Part shown: positions 18,693 to 28,126 of the stretch, piece by piece
Position numbering within the stretch: position 1 is the stretch's first letter
Layout of the letters: each line of letters begins with the position of its first letter
NCBI RefSeq assembly: GCF_009388985.1
Contig: NZ_CP036422.1
Coordinates: 3,052,501-3,116,500 of the forward strand
DNA: 64,000 bases
Reading direction: 5' to 3'
DNA from: Halioglobus maricola
Lineage (GTDB): Bacteria > Pseudomonadota > Gammaproteobacteria > Pseudomonadales > Halieaceae
The notes under the pieces: generated by a model
Databases searched by the model: none
What the model saw: only the letters and a program-made list of their open reading frames with translations
What the model was told of the DNA's origin: nothing
Program-made: the position numbers and the translations under genes

Positions 18693-19336
18693 TGGAGGAA
18701 CTGCAACAGGAACTGACTGACGACACCCCGGTATGGGCGGTGTTCGGCGATTTAATGTCGGGGTTGGTGGGTGTATTCGTCTTGCTGCTCGTGTGGGTTG
18801 TTGGCTACCAGGTAGAGTTATCGCAATCGCTTAAGCAGGAAGTTGACCTGCGCGAGGCAGAACAGCAGAGGCGCATCGTGCTGGAACAGGCACTCGAAGC
18901 ACCGCTGGCCAGTGGCCGCATCACCCTGCGCGACGGCCGTATCGGCATCAGTGGCAGCGTGCTTTTCTCACTCAACTCTTCCCAGCTTCAACCAGAGGGC
19001 CGGGAGCTGCTGCAGTCACTGGTTGAGCCGTTAAAGCTTTACCTGTCAGAGCAGGACGAGTTGCTAATGGTGTCGGGCTTTACTGACGACCTGCCCATTC
19101 ACGGTGACAACTTGCACTTCGCTGACAACTGGGAACTGTCGGCACAGCGCTCACTGACCGTTACCCGCGAGCTTATCGCTGCCGGCATGCCCCAGGGCAT
19201 GGTCTTTGCTGCGGCCTTTGGCGACCAGCATCCAGTAGCCTCCAACGCAGATGGTGAAGGCCGTGCGCGAAACCGCAGAGTAGAAATGGCACCCGTACCG
19301 AAAACCTCAGCCGAACCACAGGCAATCAATGAGTGA
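18692..19336 (+). CDS. OmpA/MotB-like (ZorB-like) peptidoglycan-binding membrane subunit
   Basis: A 214-residue protein with a short cytoplasmic N-terminus, one membrane helix (about 17-39) and a periplasmic OmpA-like domain (about 95-205). The helix begins PVWAVFGDLMSGLVGVFVLL; Asp20 at its cytoplasmic end matches the ion-binding Asp of MotB, ExbD and ZorB. The peptidoglycan-binding signature is visible (NWELSAQRSLTV and GRARNRRVEM). A short helical plug/linker separates the two (about 45-70). It overlaps DUF802 by 1 base and DUF2894 by 8. With the DUF802 protein it would form a 5:2 motor anchored to the cell wall; that is inference by analogy. Confidence 0.87.
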   Translation: MEELQQELTDDTPVWAVFGDLMSGLVGVFVLLLVWVVGYQVELSQSLKQEVDLREAEQQRRIVLEQALEAPLASGRITLRDGRIGISGSVLFSLNSSQLQPEGRELLQSLVEPLKLYLSEQDELLMVSGFTDDLPIHGDNLHFADNWELSAQRSLTVTRELIAAGMPQGMVFAAAFGDQHPVASNADGEGRARNRRVEMAPVPKTSAEPQAINE

Positions 19337-19955
19337 GTTGAGAGCGGATCTGACGGCGATCAAGAGCTCAGCTCAGGGGCGTTACGACCTGCCCCGGCTG
19401 CGCTACATAGAAAGCCTGCTGCGCCGCGCCGAATCCGCGCGCGAACCACTGGCAAAGCGCCTGAACGCTAAAGTTCTCGCCGCTTTATACGACTACCGCA
19501 TGGCGATGCCCGCGACACCCGACCACAGCCCGGTACCGCCGACCACCGCCAGCCCGCTCCATGATCTCAATCGCCTGCTGGACAGCCTGCAGGGGTCAGA
19601 CGACCCGGACATCGCGCCGCTGGAACAAACCTTGCGCCAGCAGGAACTCGAGCTGGTCGACGCGGCCTCGCTCCAGGCTGAGCAAACCAGCGCGACTGCG
19701 CAACCGCCGCGCCAGGAAGAATTGAGGGCTGCGCGCCGTTTTCACAGCGCGATGGTGCGCCTCAATGCCGATAAGGTGGTGACGGACGCTATCGCCGAAA
19801 TCCCGGAATCTTGCGGCCCCCTGAACCCTCAGCGCCTGGCAACCCGCTCACTGGAAACCATGCGCGACCTCTCACCCCACTATCTCAGCCGCTTTGTCAG
19901 CTATATTGATACCCTGTTCTGGCTGGAAGAAGCAGACAAAAAACACCGCAAATAG
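19329..19955 (+). CDS. DUF2894 family protein
   Basis: A 208-residue cytoplasmic protein of unknown function, last of the four coupled genes. The C-terminal half carries the family core: ELRAARRFHSAMVRLNADK, then SCGPLNPQRLATRSLETMRDLSP and YLSRFVSYIDTLFWLEEA (about 138-200). The N-terminus (about 1-60) is helical and basic, followed by a Pro/Thr-rich linker. There is no membrane segment or catalytic motif. Its constant association with DUF802/OmpA genes suggests a cytosolic partner of the tail of that complex; this is inference. The ATG overlaps the OmpA stop by 8 bases. Confidence 0.85.
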   Translation: MSELRADLTAIKSSAQGRYDLPRLRYIESLLRRAESAREPLAKRLNAKVLAALYDYRMAMPATPDHSPVPPTTASPLHDLNRLLDSLQGSDDPDIAPLEQTLRQQELELVDAASLQAEQTSATAQPPRQEELRAARRFHSAMVRLNADKVVTDAIAEIPESCGPLNPQRLATRSLETMRDLSPHYLSRFVSYIDTLFWLEEADKKHRK

Positions 19956-19971
19956 GCCTCTGGAGAACCCG

Positions 19972-21729
19972 ATGCGCTCACTGACTTTTCTTATCCTGAT
20001 CATCTGCAGCTTCCAGGCGCACGCTAACGCCAGCGACGAGCTTGACGCGCTGCTGCAACAACACTGGGATTGGTTTCTCGAGCAATCGCCTGAAACCCGC
20101 ACTTACCGCGGCGAGACACGTGGTAACGACCGTTGGAACAACAACAGTAGCGAGGCTATAGAACAGCGCTACAAACAACGCGCGGCATTCCTCGATACTC
20201 TCGAGGAGATCGACCGCAACTCGCTGAACGCAGAGCAACAGCTGAATTACGATATGTTCCTGCGTCTGCTGAGCTTACGACAGCAGCGCCAGGACCTTGG
20301 CCTGCACCTGATGGCAATGAATATGCGTACCGGCCCTCACACACGCTATACCATCAGCGCTTACACACGCTTCGAGACGGCCGAGGACTACCGCATGTGG
20401 CTGGCCAGGATGAGTGCTATCCCCAGCTACCTGCAACAACAGCAGGCGCTGCTGGACGAGGGCATCGCACGCAAACGGGTGCAGCCCAAAGTAGTTATCC
20501 AGCGTATTCCGCCCCAGCTGGACCAGATGCTGGAGACGGAAACAGAAGCCAACCCTTTCTTTAAGCCATTTCTGACCATGCCGGCCTCTATCGACAAAGA
20601 GGAAGCAGATAAACTTCGCGCTGAAGCAATGACCGTCATCGAGACCGTTGTGAATCCGGCCTACCAGAATTTCAGGGACTACGTTGCCAACGTCTATCTT
20701 CCTGCCTGTAATCCAGAGCCCGGCATAGGCAGCCTTCCCGACGGTAAGGATATGTATAAGTTCCTGGCAAAACAGTTCACTACCACTGACCTGAGCCCGA
20801 CAGAGATTCACGAGATCGGCAAATCCGAGGTCGCCCGCATTCTTGGGGAAATGAACCAGGTCATTGATGAGGTTGGCTTCGACGGCGATATCCAGGCGTT
20901 CAACGAATTTCTGCGCACTGATCCACAGTTCTACTACGAAACACCAGAGGCTCTGTACGAGGCTTATCTCGCCGTGTCAAAGCGGCTCGACCCTGAGCTG
21001 GTCCAGCTGTTCGGCAAACTGCCCCGCATGCCTTACGGTGTCACCCCTATCCCCGAGCAGATCGCCCCAAATACCACCACCGCCTACTACCAGCAGCCGG
21101 CGAACAACGGCACTCGCGCGGGCTACTACTACGTCAACTTGCATCGACCTGAAGTGCGGCCAAAGTACGAAATGGAAGTCCTCAGCGTGCACGAGGCCGT
21201 TCCCGGCCACCACTTGCAAATCGCGCTAGCTCAAGAGCTGGAGGGTATCCCACCCTTTCGCACCGCCAGCAGGGTAACCGCCTTCACCGAGGGCTGGGGG
21301 CTCTACTCGGAACGTCTGGGCTACCAGATGGGCCTGTATCAAGACCCTTACTCGCGCTACGGCCAACTGGTCTACGACATGTGGCGCGCCGTGCGTCTGG
21401 TGGTCGATACCGGGATTCACTATTTCGGCTGGAGCCGCGAGCGGGCAATTGCTTATTTCAAGGCACACGCTGCGAAATCCGAGGCCGACATCGTCAACGA
21501 AATCGATCGCTATATTGGCTGGCCCGGCCAGGCCCTCGCCTACAAAATCGGCCAGTTGAAAATTCTGGAGCTACGCGCTGAAGCGGAAAAAGCACTGGGC
21601 GCTGACTTTGACATCCGCAGTTTCCACGACGAACTGTTAGGTGCTGGCGCCATCCCGCTGGACGCGCTGGAGCGGCGCATGGACCGGTGGCTGGCACGGC
21701 AGCTCGCCGCCGCACCATCCGCTGGCTAG
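19972..21729 (+). CDS. DUF885 family putative metallopeptidase/carboxypeptidase
   Basis: A 585-residue exported protein with signal peptide MRSLTFLILIICSFQAHA (cut near residue 18). The family-defining motif HEAVPGHHLQ starts at His407, and ASRVTAFTEGWGLYSERLG follows about 30 residues on, giving a zinc-ligand pattern (HE...H...E) expected of a metallopeptidase; few members have been characterised. The size is normal. The ATG at 19972 has GGAG 9 bases upstream and begins a proper signal peptide; a start 78 bases earlier would put the signal peptide inside the protein. It lies 16 bases after DUF2894 and may share that transcript, although DUF885 is not a regular member of the set. Confidence 0.88.
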   Translation: MRSLTFLILIICSFQAHANASDELDALLQQHWDWFLEQSPETRTYRGETRGNDRWNNNSSEAIEQRYKQRAAFLDTLEEIDRNSLNAEQQLNYDMFLRLLSLRQQRQDLGLHLMAMNMRTGPHTRYTISAYTRFETAEDYRMWLARMSAIPSYLQQQQALLDEGIARKRVQPKVVIQRIPPQLDQMLETETEANPFFKPFLTMPASIDKEEADKLRAEAMTVIETVVNPAYQNFRDYVANVYLPACNPEPGIGSLPDGKDMYKFLAKQFTTTDLSPTEIHEIGKSEVARILGEMNQVIDEVGFDGDIQAFNEFLRTDPQFYYETPEALYEAYLAVSKRLDPELVQLFGKLPRMPYGVTPIPEQIAPNTTTAYYQQPANNGTRAGYYYVNLHRPEVRPKYEMEVLSVHEAVPGHHLQIALAQELEGIPPFRTASRVTAFTEGWGLYSERLGYQMGLYQDPYSRYGQLVYDMWRAVRLVVDTGIHYFGWSRERAIAYFKAHAAKSEADIVNEIDRYIGWPGQALAYKIGQLKILELRAEAEKALGADFDIRSFHDELLGAGAIPLDALERRMDRWLARQLAAAPSAG

Positions 21730-21915
21730 GCCTGGCAACGAGCGCCCGAACCCCCTTTCGCCACCACTCCCCGCGCAAAACACTCAGCCCATCGCAAATA
21801 ACAGGGCGTGGGCAGGGAACTTGGTACTATCGCGCCCATAGCAATGACCCCGGTGAAACAGCGTATTTTCACGTAGAATGAGGTCAGATAAAGAGCAAGG
21901 GATAGGGATATAGAG

Positions 21916-23073
21916 ATGGCAGGAAAGCTCGTAAAGATTATTGCACCTATTGCGGTTATCGCCGTAAGCGCAGGCGCGTTCGCCCTGCTGCAGGCCTCAC
22001 GGCCAGAACCTGAGAAAAACGAGGAGGGCCCACGCCCTACTACCGTCTACACAGCGCCTGTCATTCAGGAAAACACCGCCCTGGAAGTAATAACACAGGG
22101 TGAAGTGCGTTCACGTACCGCCATCGACCTGATGTCACAGGTGGGCGGGCGTATCGTGGCCGTATCAGATGAGTTCGTAGAAGGTGGCCGTATCGAGCCC
22201 GGCGTCACTCTGGTCCAGATCGATGACACCGACTATCAACTGGCCCTGAGCCAGGCCCAGGCTCGCCTGGCCGAAGCCGAACTCGGCGTGCAGCAGGCCC
22301 TGGCAGACCAGGACGTCGCCCGCAAACAACTGCGCAATCAAAAAGATGTTTCCGATCTGGCGCTCAAGAAACCCCAGGTAGCCCAGGCCAATGCTGTGCG
22401 CGCCGCCGCCAGAGCGGGTCTTGAGCAGGCAAAAGTTGACCTGCAGCGCACCCGCGTTACGCTGCCCTTCCGCGGCCGTTTCGCCAGCACCAATGTTCAT
22501 ATCGGGCAGTTCATTGCGCCCGGCACGGTGATCGGCAAGGTGTTCGGCACTGACAGTGTCGATGTGCGCCTACCGCTCAACAATGCCCAACTCGCTTCGC
22601 TGGGGCTGCCCATCGGCTATGTTGCGGACGAGGGCGCTGGCCTGCCTGTGCGATTTACCGCCCAGGTTGCCGGCCAGCACCACACATGGCATGGCACTCT
22701 GGTGCGCCTGGACGCAGCGGTAGATCCCAACACGCGCATGCTCTACGCCCTGGCAGAGATTGAAGAGCCATATGCAAGCGGTGTCTCCGACAAGGGTATG
22801 CCGATGGCGGTAGGTCTTTACGTCGAGGCGCATATTGGTGGCCGTGACATGGTGGACGCCACGATTATCCCTGCGAACGCCCTGCGAGCGGGCGACAAGG
22901 TGTTTCTGGTTAACGAAGACGGCGTTCTTGAAATTCGGGACGTCGACGTCGCCCATGCCAGTCGCGAACGCGTTGTTGTCAGCGCAGGCCTGAACTCGGG
23001 CGAACGCGTGATCGTTTCTGCCATTCGCAACCCCATTCAAGGGATGGCACTCGCCACCAGTGAGGAGGGTTAA
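21916..23073 (+). CDS. RND efflux periplasmic adaptor (HlyD/AcrA type)
   Basis: A 385-residue membrane fusion protein linking an RND pump to an outer-membrane channel. The N-terminal hydrophobic anchor covers about residues 6-26 and has no lipobox. It is followed by the lipoyl/barrel-sandwich half motif (IDLMSQVGGRIVAVSDEFVEGGRIEPG), a helical hairpin (about 100-165), the second half-lipoyl (TRVTLPFRGRFASTNVHIGQFIAPG) and beta-barrel and membrane-proximal domains. No outer-membrane TolC gene lies nearby. The permease gene begins 3 bases after the stop, so they form an operon. The substrate is unknown. Confidence 0.94.
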   Translation: MAGKLVKIIAPIAVIAVSAGAFALLQASRPEPEKNEEGPRPTTVYTAPVIQENTALEVITQGEVRSRTAIDLMSQVGGRIVAVSDEFVEGGRIEPGVTLVQIDDTDYQLALSQAQARLAEAELGVQQALADQDVARKQLRNQKDVSDLALKKPQVAQANAVRAAARAGLEQAKVDLQRTRVTLPFRGRFASTNVHIGQFIAPGTVIGKVFGTDSVDVRLPLNNAQLASLGLPIGYVADEGAGLPVRFTAQVAGQHHTWHGTLVRLDAAVDPNTRMLYALAEIEEPYASGVSDKGMPMAVGLYVEAHIGGRDMVDATIIPANALRAGDKVFLVNEDGVLEIRDVDVAHASRERVVVSAGLNSGERVIVSAIRNPIQGMALATSEEG

Positions 23074-23076
23074 GCC

Positions 23077-26000
23077 ATGAGACGCGTCGTAAACTGGTGG
23101 GTCAACAACCCCGTCGCTGCCAACCTGCTGATGGTTGGCATTCTACTCTCCGGCTATCTGGGCATGCAGGGGATGGAAAAAGAAGCTTTTCCCCAGTTCA
23201 AGATAAATCAGGCACACATCGCTGTAGCCTGGCCTGGCGCGAACCCGCAGGAAATGGAAGAGCAGGTCATCGCCCGGATTGAGCAGGCGCTCGATGACGT
23301 CGACCGGGTCTATCACTACTACTCCAGCGCAACCGAGGGTTCAGGAGAAATTCGCGTTTCTACGTATCCCAACGTGGACATCAATGAGTTTATCAACGAG
23401 GTGAAGAACGCGGTCGATTCAGTCACCTCTTTACCAAGAGACATGGAACCCCCGCGCGTCCAGCGACTGCAGACACGCGACGAGATGCTCCGCGTCGTTG
23501 TCTTCGGCGATGCCACAGAGAGAGAACTGACCCGCCTCGCCGAAGACCTGAAAGACGACATGGCCTCACTGCCCTTCGTATCGACCATCAACCTGTTCGG
23601 CACGCGCAACGAAGAGGTGACGATTGAACTCTCCGAATCGGCAATGCGGCGCTACGGGCTGACCTTCGCCCAGGTGGCAGATGCTATTCGCGCGAACTCC
23701 ATCAACCTCTCCTCTGGCCGTGTTCGAACCGAAACAGGCGATGTACAGCTCCGTGCTCGCAACCTCGCCGACAACCAGTACGATTTTGAGCGCATTGTTA
23801 TCCGCCAGACGTCTGAGGGCGCGGTGATTCGTGTCGGCGACGTCGCAAAGGTGATTGATGGCTACGAGGACAACGAAATCCTCGCAACCATGAACGGCCA
23901 GCCGGCGGTGCTGTTGCAAGCGCAAAGCACCGACAATATGCAGGTTGCCAAAGCGTCTGCTGCGGTCAACGCATGGATGGAAGAAGTTCGCCCGGGCCTG
24001 CCACGCGGCATCGAACTCGAGATGTGGTTCGACACCGCGGACATTTACAATTCACGCATGGACCTGATCGGTGAATCGGCCTTTCTCGGTTTGGTTCTGG
24101 TATTCATCGTCCTGATTCTCTCGCTGCGCCCCAAGGTAGCACTGTGGGTGACGGCCGGTATTGCAGTCGCGTTTCTAGGTACCTTTTCGCTATTGCCGAT
24201 GAACGATGTCTCACTGAACATCATGTCGACCTTCGCATTCCTGTTAGTGCTGGGCATCGTGGTGGACGATGCGATCGTCGTGGGTGAAAGCATTCACCAT
24301 GAAGCACACATTTCCGGCGGGGGCGCAAAATCGGCTGTCGACGGCGCGATGGCTGTGTCCAGACCGGTGATATTTGCCGTATTGACAACAATTATCGCCT
24401 TCGCCCCCTGGTTGTTCGTATCCGGTGAAACTGCACAGATCACCCGCCAGATTTCCATCGTCATAACCGTGGCCCTGGTCATTTCCCTGATCGAGGCGTT
24501 CTTTATTCTGCCCACTCACCTGAGCCATCTTGAACCGCGCAAGGAACTACGCGGCCTGGCCAAGACCCAGCAGAAAATTGAACACAGTATTATCGATTTC
24601 GCTCACAACAAGTTCCGCCCACTGCTGGCGTCGGCGGTCAAGCATCGCTACCTCACTGCAAGTATCTTTGTCGGTGCGTTTGTTATTGCTATTGGTATCT
24701 TCTCTAGCGGCTGGGTGCGTTTCTACTTCATGCCTCAGGTCGAATCCGAGACTATTAATATCAATGTGACTCTTCCTACCGGCACCCCTTACTCCAGAGC
24801 ATTGGAAATCCTCGACCACCTGCAAGCGGCGGAGAGAGAGCTCATCGAGGAAGTGAACAGCGCCGCTGAAGAATCTGGCGAAGGGTCTGGCAAGCTGATC
24901 GAGGGCTGGTATACACGTTCACGTCGCGACAGCGTGATCGCAATCGTGAAACTGGCACCCCCGGAAGTTCGAGACATGTCGGCCAAGGAAGCCGCTGAAC
25001 GATTCCGGGAACTGGTCGGGGAAATTCCCGACGCCGATGAAATCGACGTGAACTACAGCCTCAATGGCGGTGGCGGAGACGTCACCTACCTGCTCAAACA
25101 CCGGGACGCAGAACAGCTGAGCAACGCCAGCCGTGACTTGCAGGCTCACCTGCGAACTTACGATGGCACATTCTTCGTCCGCGACAGTCAGCGCGGTGAG
25201 TCCGATGAAATTCTGCTAAACCTGCGCCCCGGTGCGGAAAAAATGGGGATAACACTCGCAGATGTCTCGCTCCAGGTGCGTCAGGCCTACTATGGCGAAG
25301 AAGTACAGCGACTGCCGCGGACCAATGGCGACGTAAAGGTCATGGTCAAGTACCCACAGGAGCAGCGCAGAAATCTCTCCAGCCTGAACAACTTCCGGAT
25401 TCGCACAGCGGATGGTCGCGAAGTCGCCTTGCTGTCGGTGGTAGAGGTTGGTCTGGCCAGAGGCGCACAGCGTATTCAGCGACGCGATGGTGAACGCTAC
25501 ATCCGCGTGCGCGCTGACATGGATCACGACCTTATGGGCGACATCACCAAGGAAGTGAACGACGATTTCCTGCCAGTGCTCGAGGCGCGCTATCCTGGCC
25601 TGGAGCTTCTAAAGGGAGGCCAGCAGGAAGAAGAAGAAGTTTTCTTCAATGAGATCATAGCGCTCTACGCCGTCGCGTTTTTCGTTATGTATGCACTGAT
25701 CGCTGTGGCGTTCCATTCCTACTGGCTGCCACTGCTGGTGATGACGGCAATCCCCTTTGGATTCATGGGCGCCGTCTTCGGCCACCTGCTGTTCGGCACG
25801 CCAATGGCACTGTTTTCATGGTTCGGTATAGGTGCGGCAGCGGGCGTTGTCGTCAACGACAACCTCGTTCTGGTTGACTATATAGGCAGGTTGCGCGCCC
25901 AGGGGCGCAGCGTCGTTGACGCCATTATCGAAGCCGGCGTAGGCCGCTTCCGTCCCATCTTGCTGACCACAGTCACCACCTTTGTCGGCCTTATGCCGAT

Positions 26001-26199
26001 TATGGCGGAACGCTCTACCGACGCGCAGTTTCTCAAGCCGGCGGTACTATCGCTGGCATTTGGTGTTCTATTCGCCCTGTTCGTCACCTTGCTGATGGTG
26101 CCCGCACTCTACGCCATCGGTGAAGACGCCGCTCGCGGCTGGGCCTGGCTGAAGGCCAAGGTATTTGGACAGCGCACAAGCTCGGTTAAACAGAGTTAG
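23077..26199 (+). CDS. RND efflux permease (AcrB superfamily)
   Basis: A 1040-residue proton-driven inner-membrane pump with the usual two repeats of one plus five helices and two large periplasmic loops. The N-terminus reads VNNPVAANLLMVGILLSGYLGM. Helix 4 holds the proton-relay acidic pair in LVLGIVVDDAIVVGES, and the matching second-half segment is GIGAAAGVVVNDNLVLVDYI. The length is standard. It is less like the multidrug AcrB group than the environmental HAE-type RND pumps, a judgement from the N-terminal segment only. It is translated with its adaptor. A weak hairpin (GCTGGC/GCCAGC) follows the stop but has no T tract. Confidence 0.94.
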   Translation: MRRVVNWWVNNPVAANLLMVGILLSGYLGMQGMEKEAFPQFKINQAHIAVAWPGANPQEMEEQVIARIEQALDDVDRVYHYYSSATEGSGEIRVSTYPNVDINEFINEVKNAVDSVTSLPRDMEPPRVQRLQTRDEMLRVVVFGDATERELTRLAEDLKDDMASLPFVSTINLFGTRNEEVTIELSESAMRRYGLTFAQVADAIRANSINLSSGRVRTETGDVQLRARNLADNQYDFERIVIRQTSEGAVIRVGDVAKVIDGYEDNEILATMNGQPAVLLQAQSTDNMQVAKASAAVNAWMEEVRPGLPRGIELEMWFDTADIYNSRMDLIGESAFLGLVLVFIVLILSLRPKVALWVTAGIAVAFLGTFSLLPMNDVSLNIMSTFAFLLVLGIVVDDAIVVGESIHHEAHISGGGAKSAVDGAMAVSRPVIFAVLTTIIAFAPWLFVSGETAQITRQISIVITVALVISLIEAFFILPTHLSHLEPRKELRGLAKTQQKIEHSIIDFAHNKFRPLLASAVKHRYLTASIFVGAFVIAIGIFSSGWVRFYFMPQVESETININVTLPTGTPYSRALEILDHLQAAERELIEEVNSAAEESGEGSGKLIEGWYTRSRRDSVIAIVKLAPPEVRDMSAKEAAERFRELVGEIPDADEIDVNYSLNGGGGDVTYLLKHRDAEQLSNASRDLQAHLRTYDGTFFVRDSQRGESDEILLNLRPGAEKMGITLADVSLQVRQAYYGEEVQRLPRTNGDVKVMVKYPQEQRRNLSSLNNFRIRTADGREVALLSVVEVGLARGAQRIQRRDGERYIRVRADMDHDLMGDITKEVNDDFLPVLEARYPGLELLKGGQQEEEEVFFNEIIALYAVAFFVMYALIAVAFHSYWLPLLVMTAIPFGFMGAVFGHLLFGTPMALFSWFGIGAAAGVVVNDNLVLVDYIGRLRAQGRSVVDAIIEAGVGRFRPILLTTVTTFVGLMPIMAERSTDAQFLKPAVLSLAFGVLFALFVTLLMVPALYAIGEDAARGWAWLKAKVFGQRTSSVKQS

Positions 26200-26226
26200 C
26201 GATTGCTGGCGGAGGCCAGCCTTGTG

Positions 26227-26255
26227 AAAAACCAGCGCGGCGGCCGCCGCGCTGG
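26227..26255 (-). terminator. Terminator of the arylsulfatase transcript
   Basis: A perfect palindrome with arms CCAGCGCGGCGG / CCGCCGCGCTGG, followed on the minus strand by five T. It lies 12 bases after the arylsulfatase stop and has no T run on the plus strand. Confidence 0.8.
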
Positions 26256-26266
26256 CGTCGTAACGA

Positions 26267-27790
26267 TCAGTTCAGATCTTGCAGATATTTGTCGGTCAGC
26301 TTGTCGATAGACCAGGAATCAGGGCGCTGGCTGGGCGGGTACTTGGCGAAAGTCTCAAGATACCGTGTGGTCACCGCACCAGACATATACATCCATGCAC
26401 CCTTGTCGATAACCCAGTCCCAATAGGTATTGGAATTGTGGTCCGCGCGCTCAAACGGATCCCGGCGCAGGTTGAATATCTTGGGAACTCGCAAGGTTAC
26501 CGAAGGCTCGGCCCAAAGTGCCATCGTCTGGGCGCGGTTCTCAGCGTAAACAATTTTCCAATCGCCAATGCGCACACATACCGGCATCCCACCATCGTTG
26601 TGGTAGATAAATTCGGTGCGTGGACCCGCGTCAACTTCACCTTTCATATAAGGCACGAAATTGTAGCCATCCAGATGCAATTTTGAGTTCTTTTTACCGA
26701 CCCGCTTACCTTTCAACAGGTCTTGCTTCAGGTCTGCATCGCCCGCCGCCGCTACCAGCGTGGGCATCCAGTCCAGATGGGACATCACCGCGTTTGAGAC
26801 CTGACCAGGCTTCACCTCTGCAGGCCAGCGCATCACCGCCGGCACACGGTAAGCACCTTCCCAGTTGGAGTTTTTCTCACTGCGGAACGGAGTGATACCG
26901 GCATCGGGCCAGGTGTTGTAGTGCACGCCATTATCGGTGGAATAGAATACGATCGTGTTCTCAGCGATCTTCAATTCATCCAGCTGGTCGAGCATTTCGC
27001 CCACCAGTTCGTCGTGGGCAACCATGACGTCGTTATAAAAATCCTGTCCGGATTTACCCAGATGCTTGTCCGCAGGATGGGTGCGGAAGTGCATCCCGGT
27101 GGTATTTACCCAGACAAAGAATGGCTTGCCGGATTGCACCGACTGGTCGACGAATTTCTTTGCCGCAGCAACAATTTCCTCGTCCACATTTTCCATTCGC
27201 TTGCGCGTCAGCGGGCCTGTGTCCTCGATACGACCATCAGCGTAGGAGCGAATAACCCCCCGCGGCCCAAACATCTGCTTGAACCAGGGCGCCTGGGGAT
27301 AATCGACATCCTCTGGTTCTTCCTCGGCGTTCAGGTGATAAAGATTACCGAAGAATTCGTCGAAGCCGTGGTTGGTCGGGAGATGTTCGTCCTTGTCGCC
27401 AAGGTGATTCTTGCCAAACTGACCAGTGACATAGCCGTGATCCTTGAGCACCTCGGCGATCGTCAAATCTCTATCCTTAAGGCCGATCTCTGAGCCAGGC
27501 ATGCCTACTTTGGACAGGCCTGTGCGCAAAGGCGACTGCCCGGTAATAAAGCTGGAACGGCCCGCCGTGCAACTCTGGTCACCGTAGTAGTCGGTAAATC
27601 GAATACCCTCGTCAGCAATCCGGTCGATGTTGGGCGTGCGATAGCCCATGATGCCGTCGCTGTAAGCGCTGATATTGGTGATGCCAATGTCATCGCCCCA
27701 GAACACCAGAATATTGGGTTTTTCGGCGGCGAAGACAGGAGTCGCAGCAGCCGCGCAGAGGGTCAAGGTACTAATGATTCTCTTCAACAT
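26267..27790 (-). CDS. Exported arylsulfatase (Cys-type formylglycine)
   Basis: A 507-residue sulfatase with signal peptide (cut near TPVFAA, residue 21-22). Metal-binding Asp residues appear in FWGDDIG, and the active-site motif CTAGRSSFITG starts at Cys74, which must be converted to formylglycine by a maturase not present in this window. The later GKNHLGD and FYSTDNGVHYNTWPDAG segments supply further catalytic and metal residues. Such enzymes release sulfate from organic sulfate esters in the periplasm; the substrate is unknown. Sulfated algal polysaccharides are a common target in marine bacteria, but that is only a guess here. Downstream of DUF1244 by 19 bases. Confidence 0.93.
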   Translation of the reverse strand: MLKRIISTLTLCAAAATPVFAAEKPNILVFWGDDIGITNISAYSDGIMGYRTPNIDRIADEGIRFTDYYGDQSCTAGRSSFITGQSPLRTGLSKVGMPGSEIGLKDRDLTIAEVLKDHGYVTGQFGKNHLGDKDEHLPTNHGFDEFFGNLYHLNAEEEPEDVDYPQAPWFKQMFGPRGVIRSYADGRIEDTGPLTRKRMENVDEEIVAAAKKFVDQSVQSGKPFFVWVNTTGMHFRTHPADKHLGKSGQDFYNDVMVAHDELVGEMLDQLDELKIAENTIVFYSTDNGVHYNTWPDAGITPFRSEKNSNWEGAYRVPAVMRWPAEVKPGQVSNAVMSHLDWMPTLVAAAGDADLKQDLLKGKRVGKKNSKLHLDGYNFVPYMKGEVDAGPRTEFIYHNDGGMPVCVRIGDWKIVYAENRAQTMALWAEPSVTLRVPKIFNLRRDPFERADHNSNTYWDWVIDKGAWMYMSGAVTTRYLETFAKYPPSQRPDSWSIDKLTDKYLQDLN

Positions 27791-27809
27791 GATGTTTCCT
27801 CGATTAGAA

Positions 27810-28100
27810 TTATTTTTCTGCCGTTCCGCTGGCTAACGCAGCAAGCTGCTCAGCGGTAGCCTCGGTCTGGTGCTTCTCCTTCCATTCCGGATAGGGCATG
27901 CCATAAACCCTTTCGCGGGCGGCGTCGTAGTCAACCGCGGTGCCCTGCTCTTCTGCGGCAGCGACATACCACTTGGACAAACAGTTGCGACAAAAGCCGG
28001 CGAGGTTCATCAACTCAATATTCTGCACATCCTTACGGCTGTCCAGATGTTCCAGCAGTCGGCGAAAAACGGCCGCTTCAATTTTATCGGTATCGGACAT
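27810..28100 (-). CDS. DUF1244 family protein
   Basis: A 96-residue cytoplasmic protein. The family core FRRLLEHLDSRKDVQNIELMNLAGFCRNCLSKWYVAAA (about 12-50) is intact, including the CxxC pair (FCRNC) that may bind a metal. The role of the family is unknown to me. The C-terminus is Ala/Glu-rich. It is spaced 26 bases after the Nudix gene and 19 bases before the arylsulfatase gene, so it may be read from the dnaE-side transcript and into the sulfatase. Confidence 0.88.
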   Translation of the reverse strand: MSDTDKIEAAVFRRLLEHLDSRKDVQNIELMNLAGFCRNCLSKWYVAAAEEQGTAVDYDAARERVYGMPYPEWKEKHQTEATAEQLAALASGTAEK

Positions 28101-28126
28101 TGCGGTTACCTCTCTACTCTATGCGT

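Noticed and set aside
15773..19955. A complete Zorya defence system
   Set aside because: Only ZorA/ZorB-like components are seen. No ZorC, ZorD helicase or ZorE nuclease gene lies nearby, and the DUF3348/DUF2894 partners are different.
26232..26255. 24-base palindrome as an operator
   Set aside because: It follows the arylsulfatase stop and is trailed by T on the minus strand, so a terminator explains it better.
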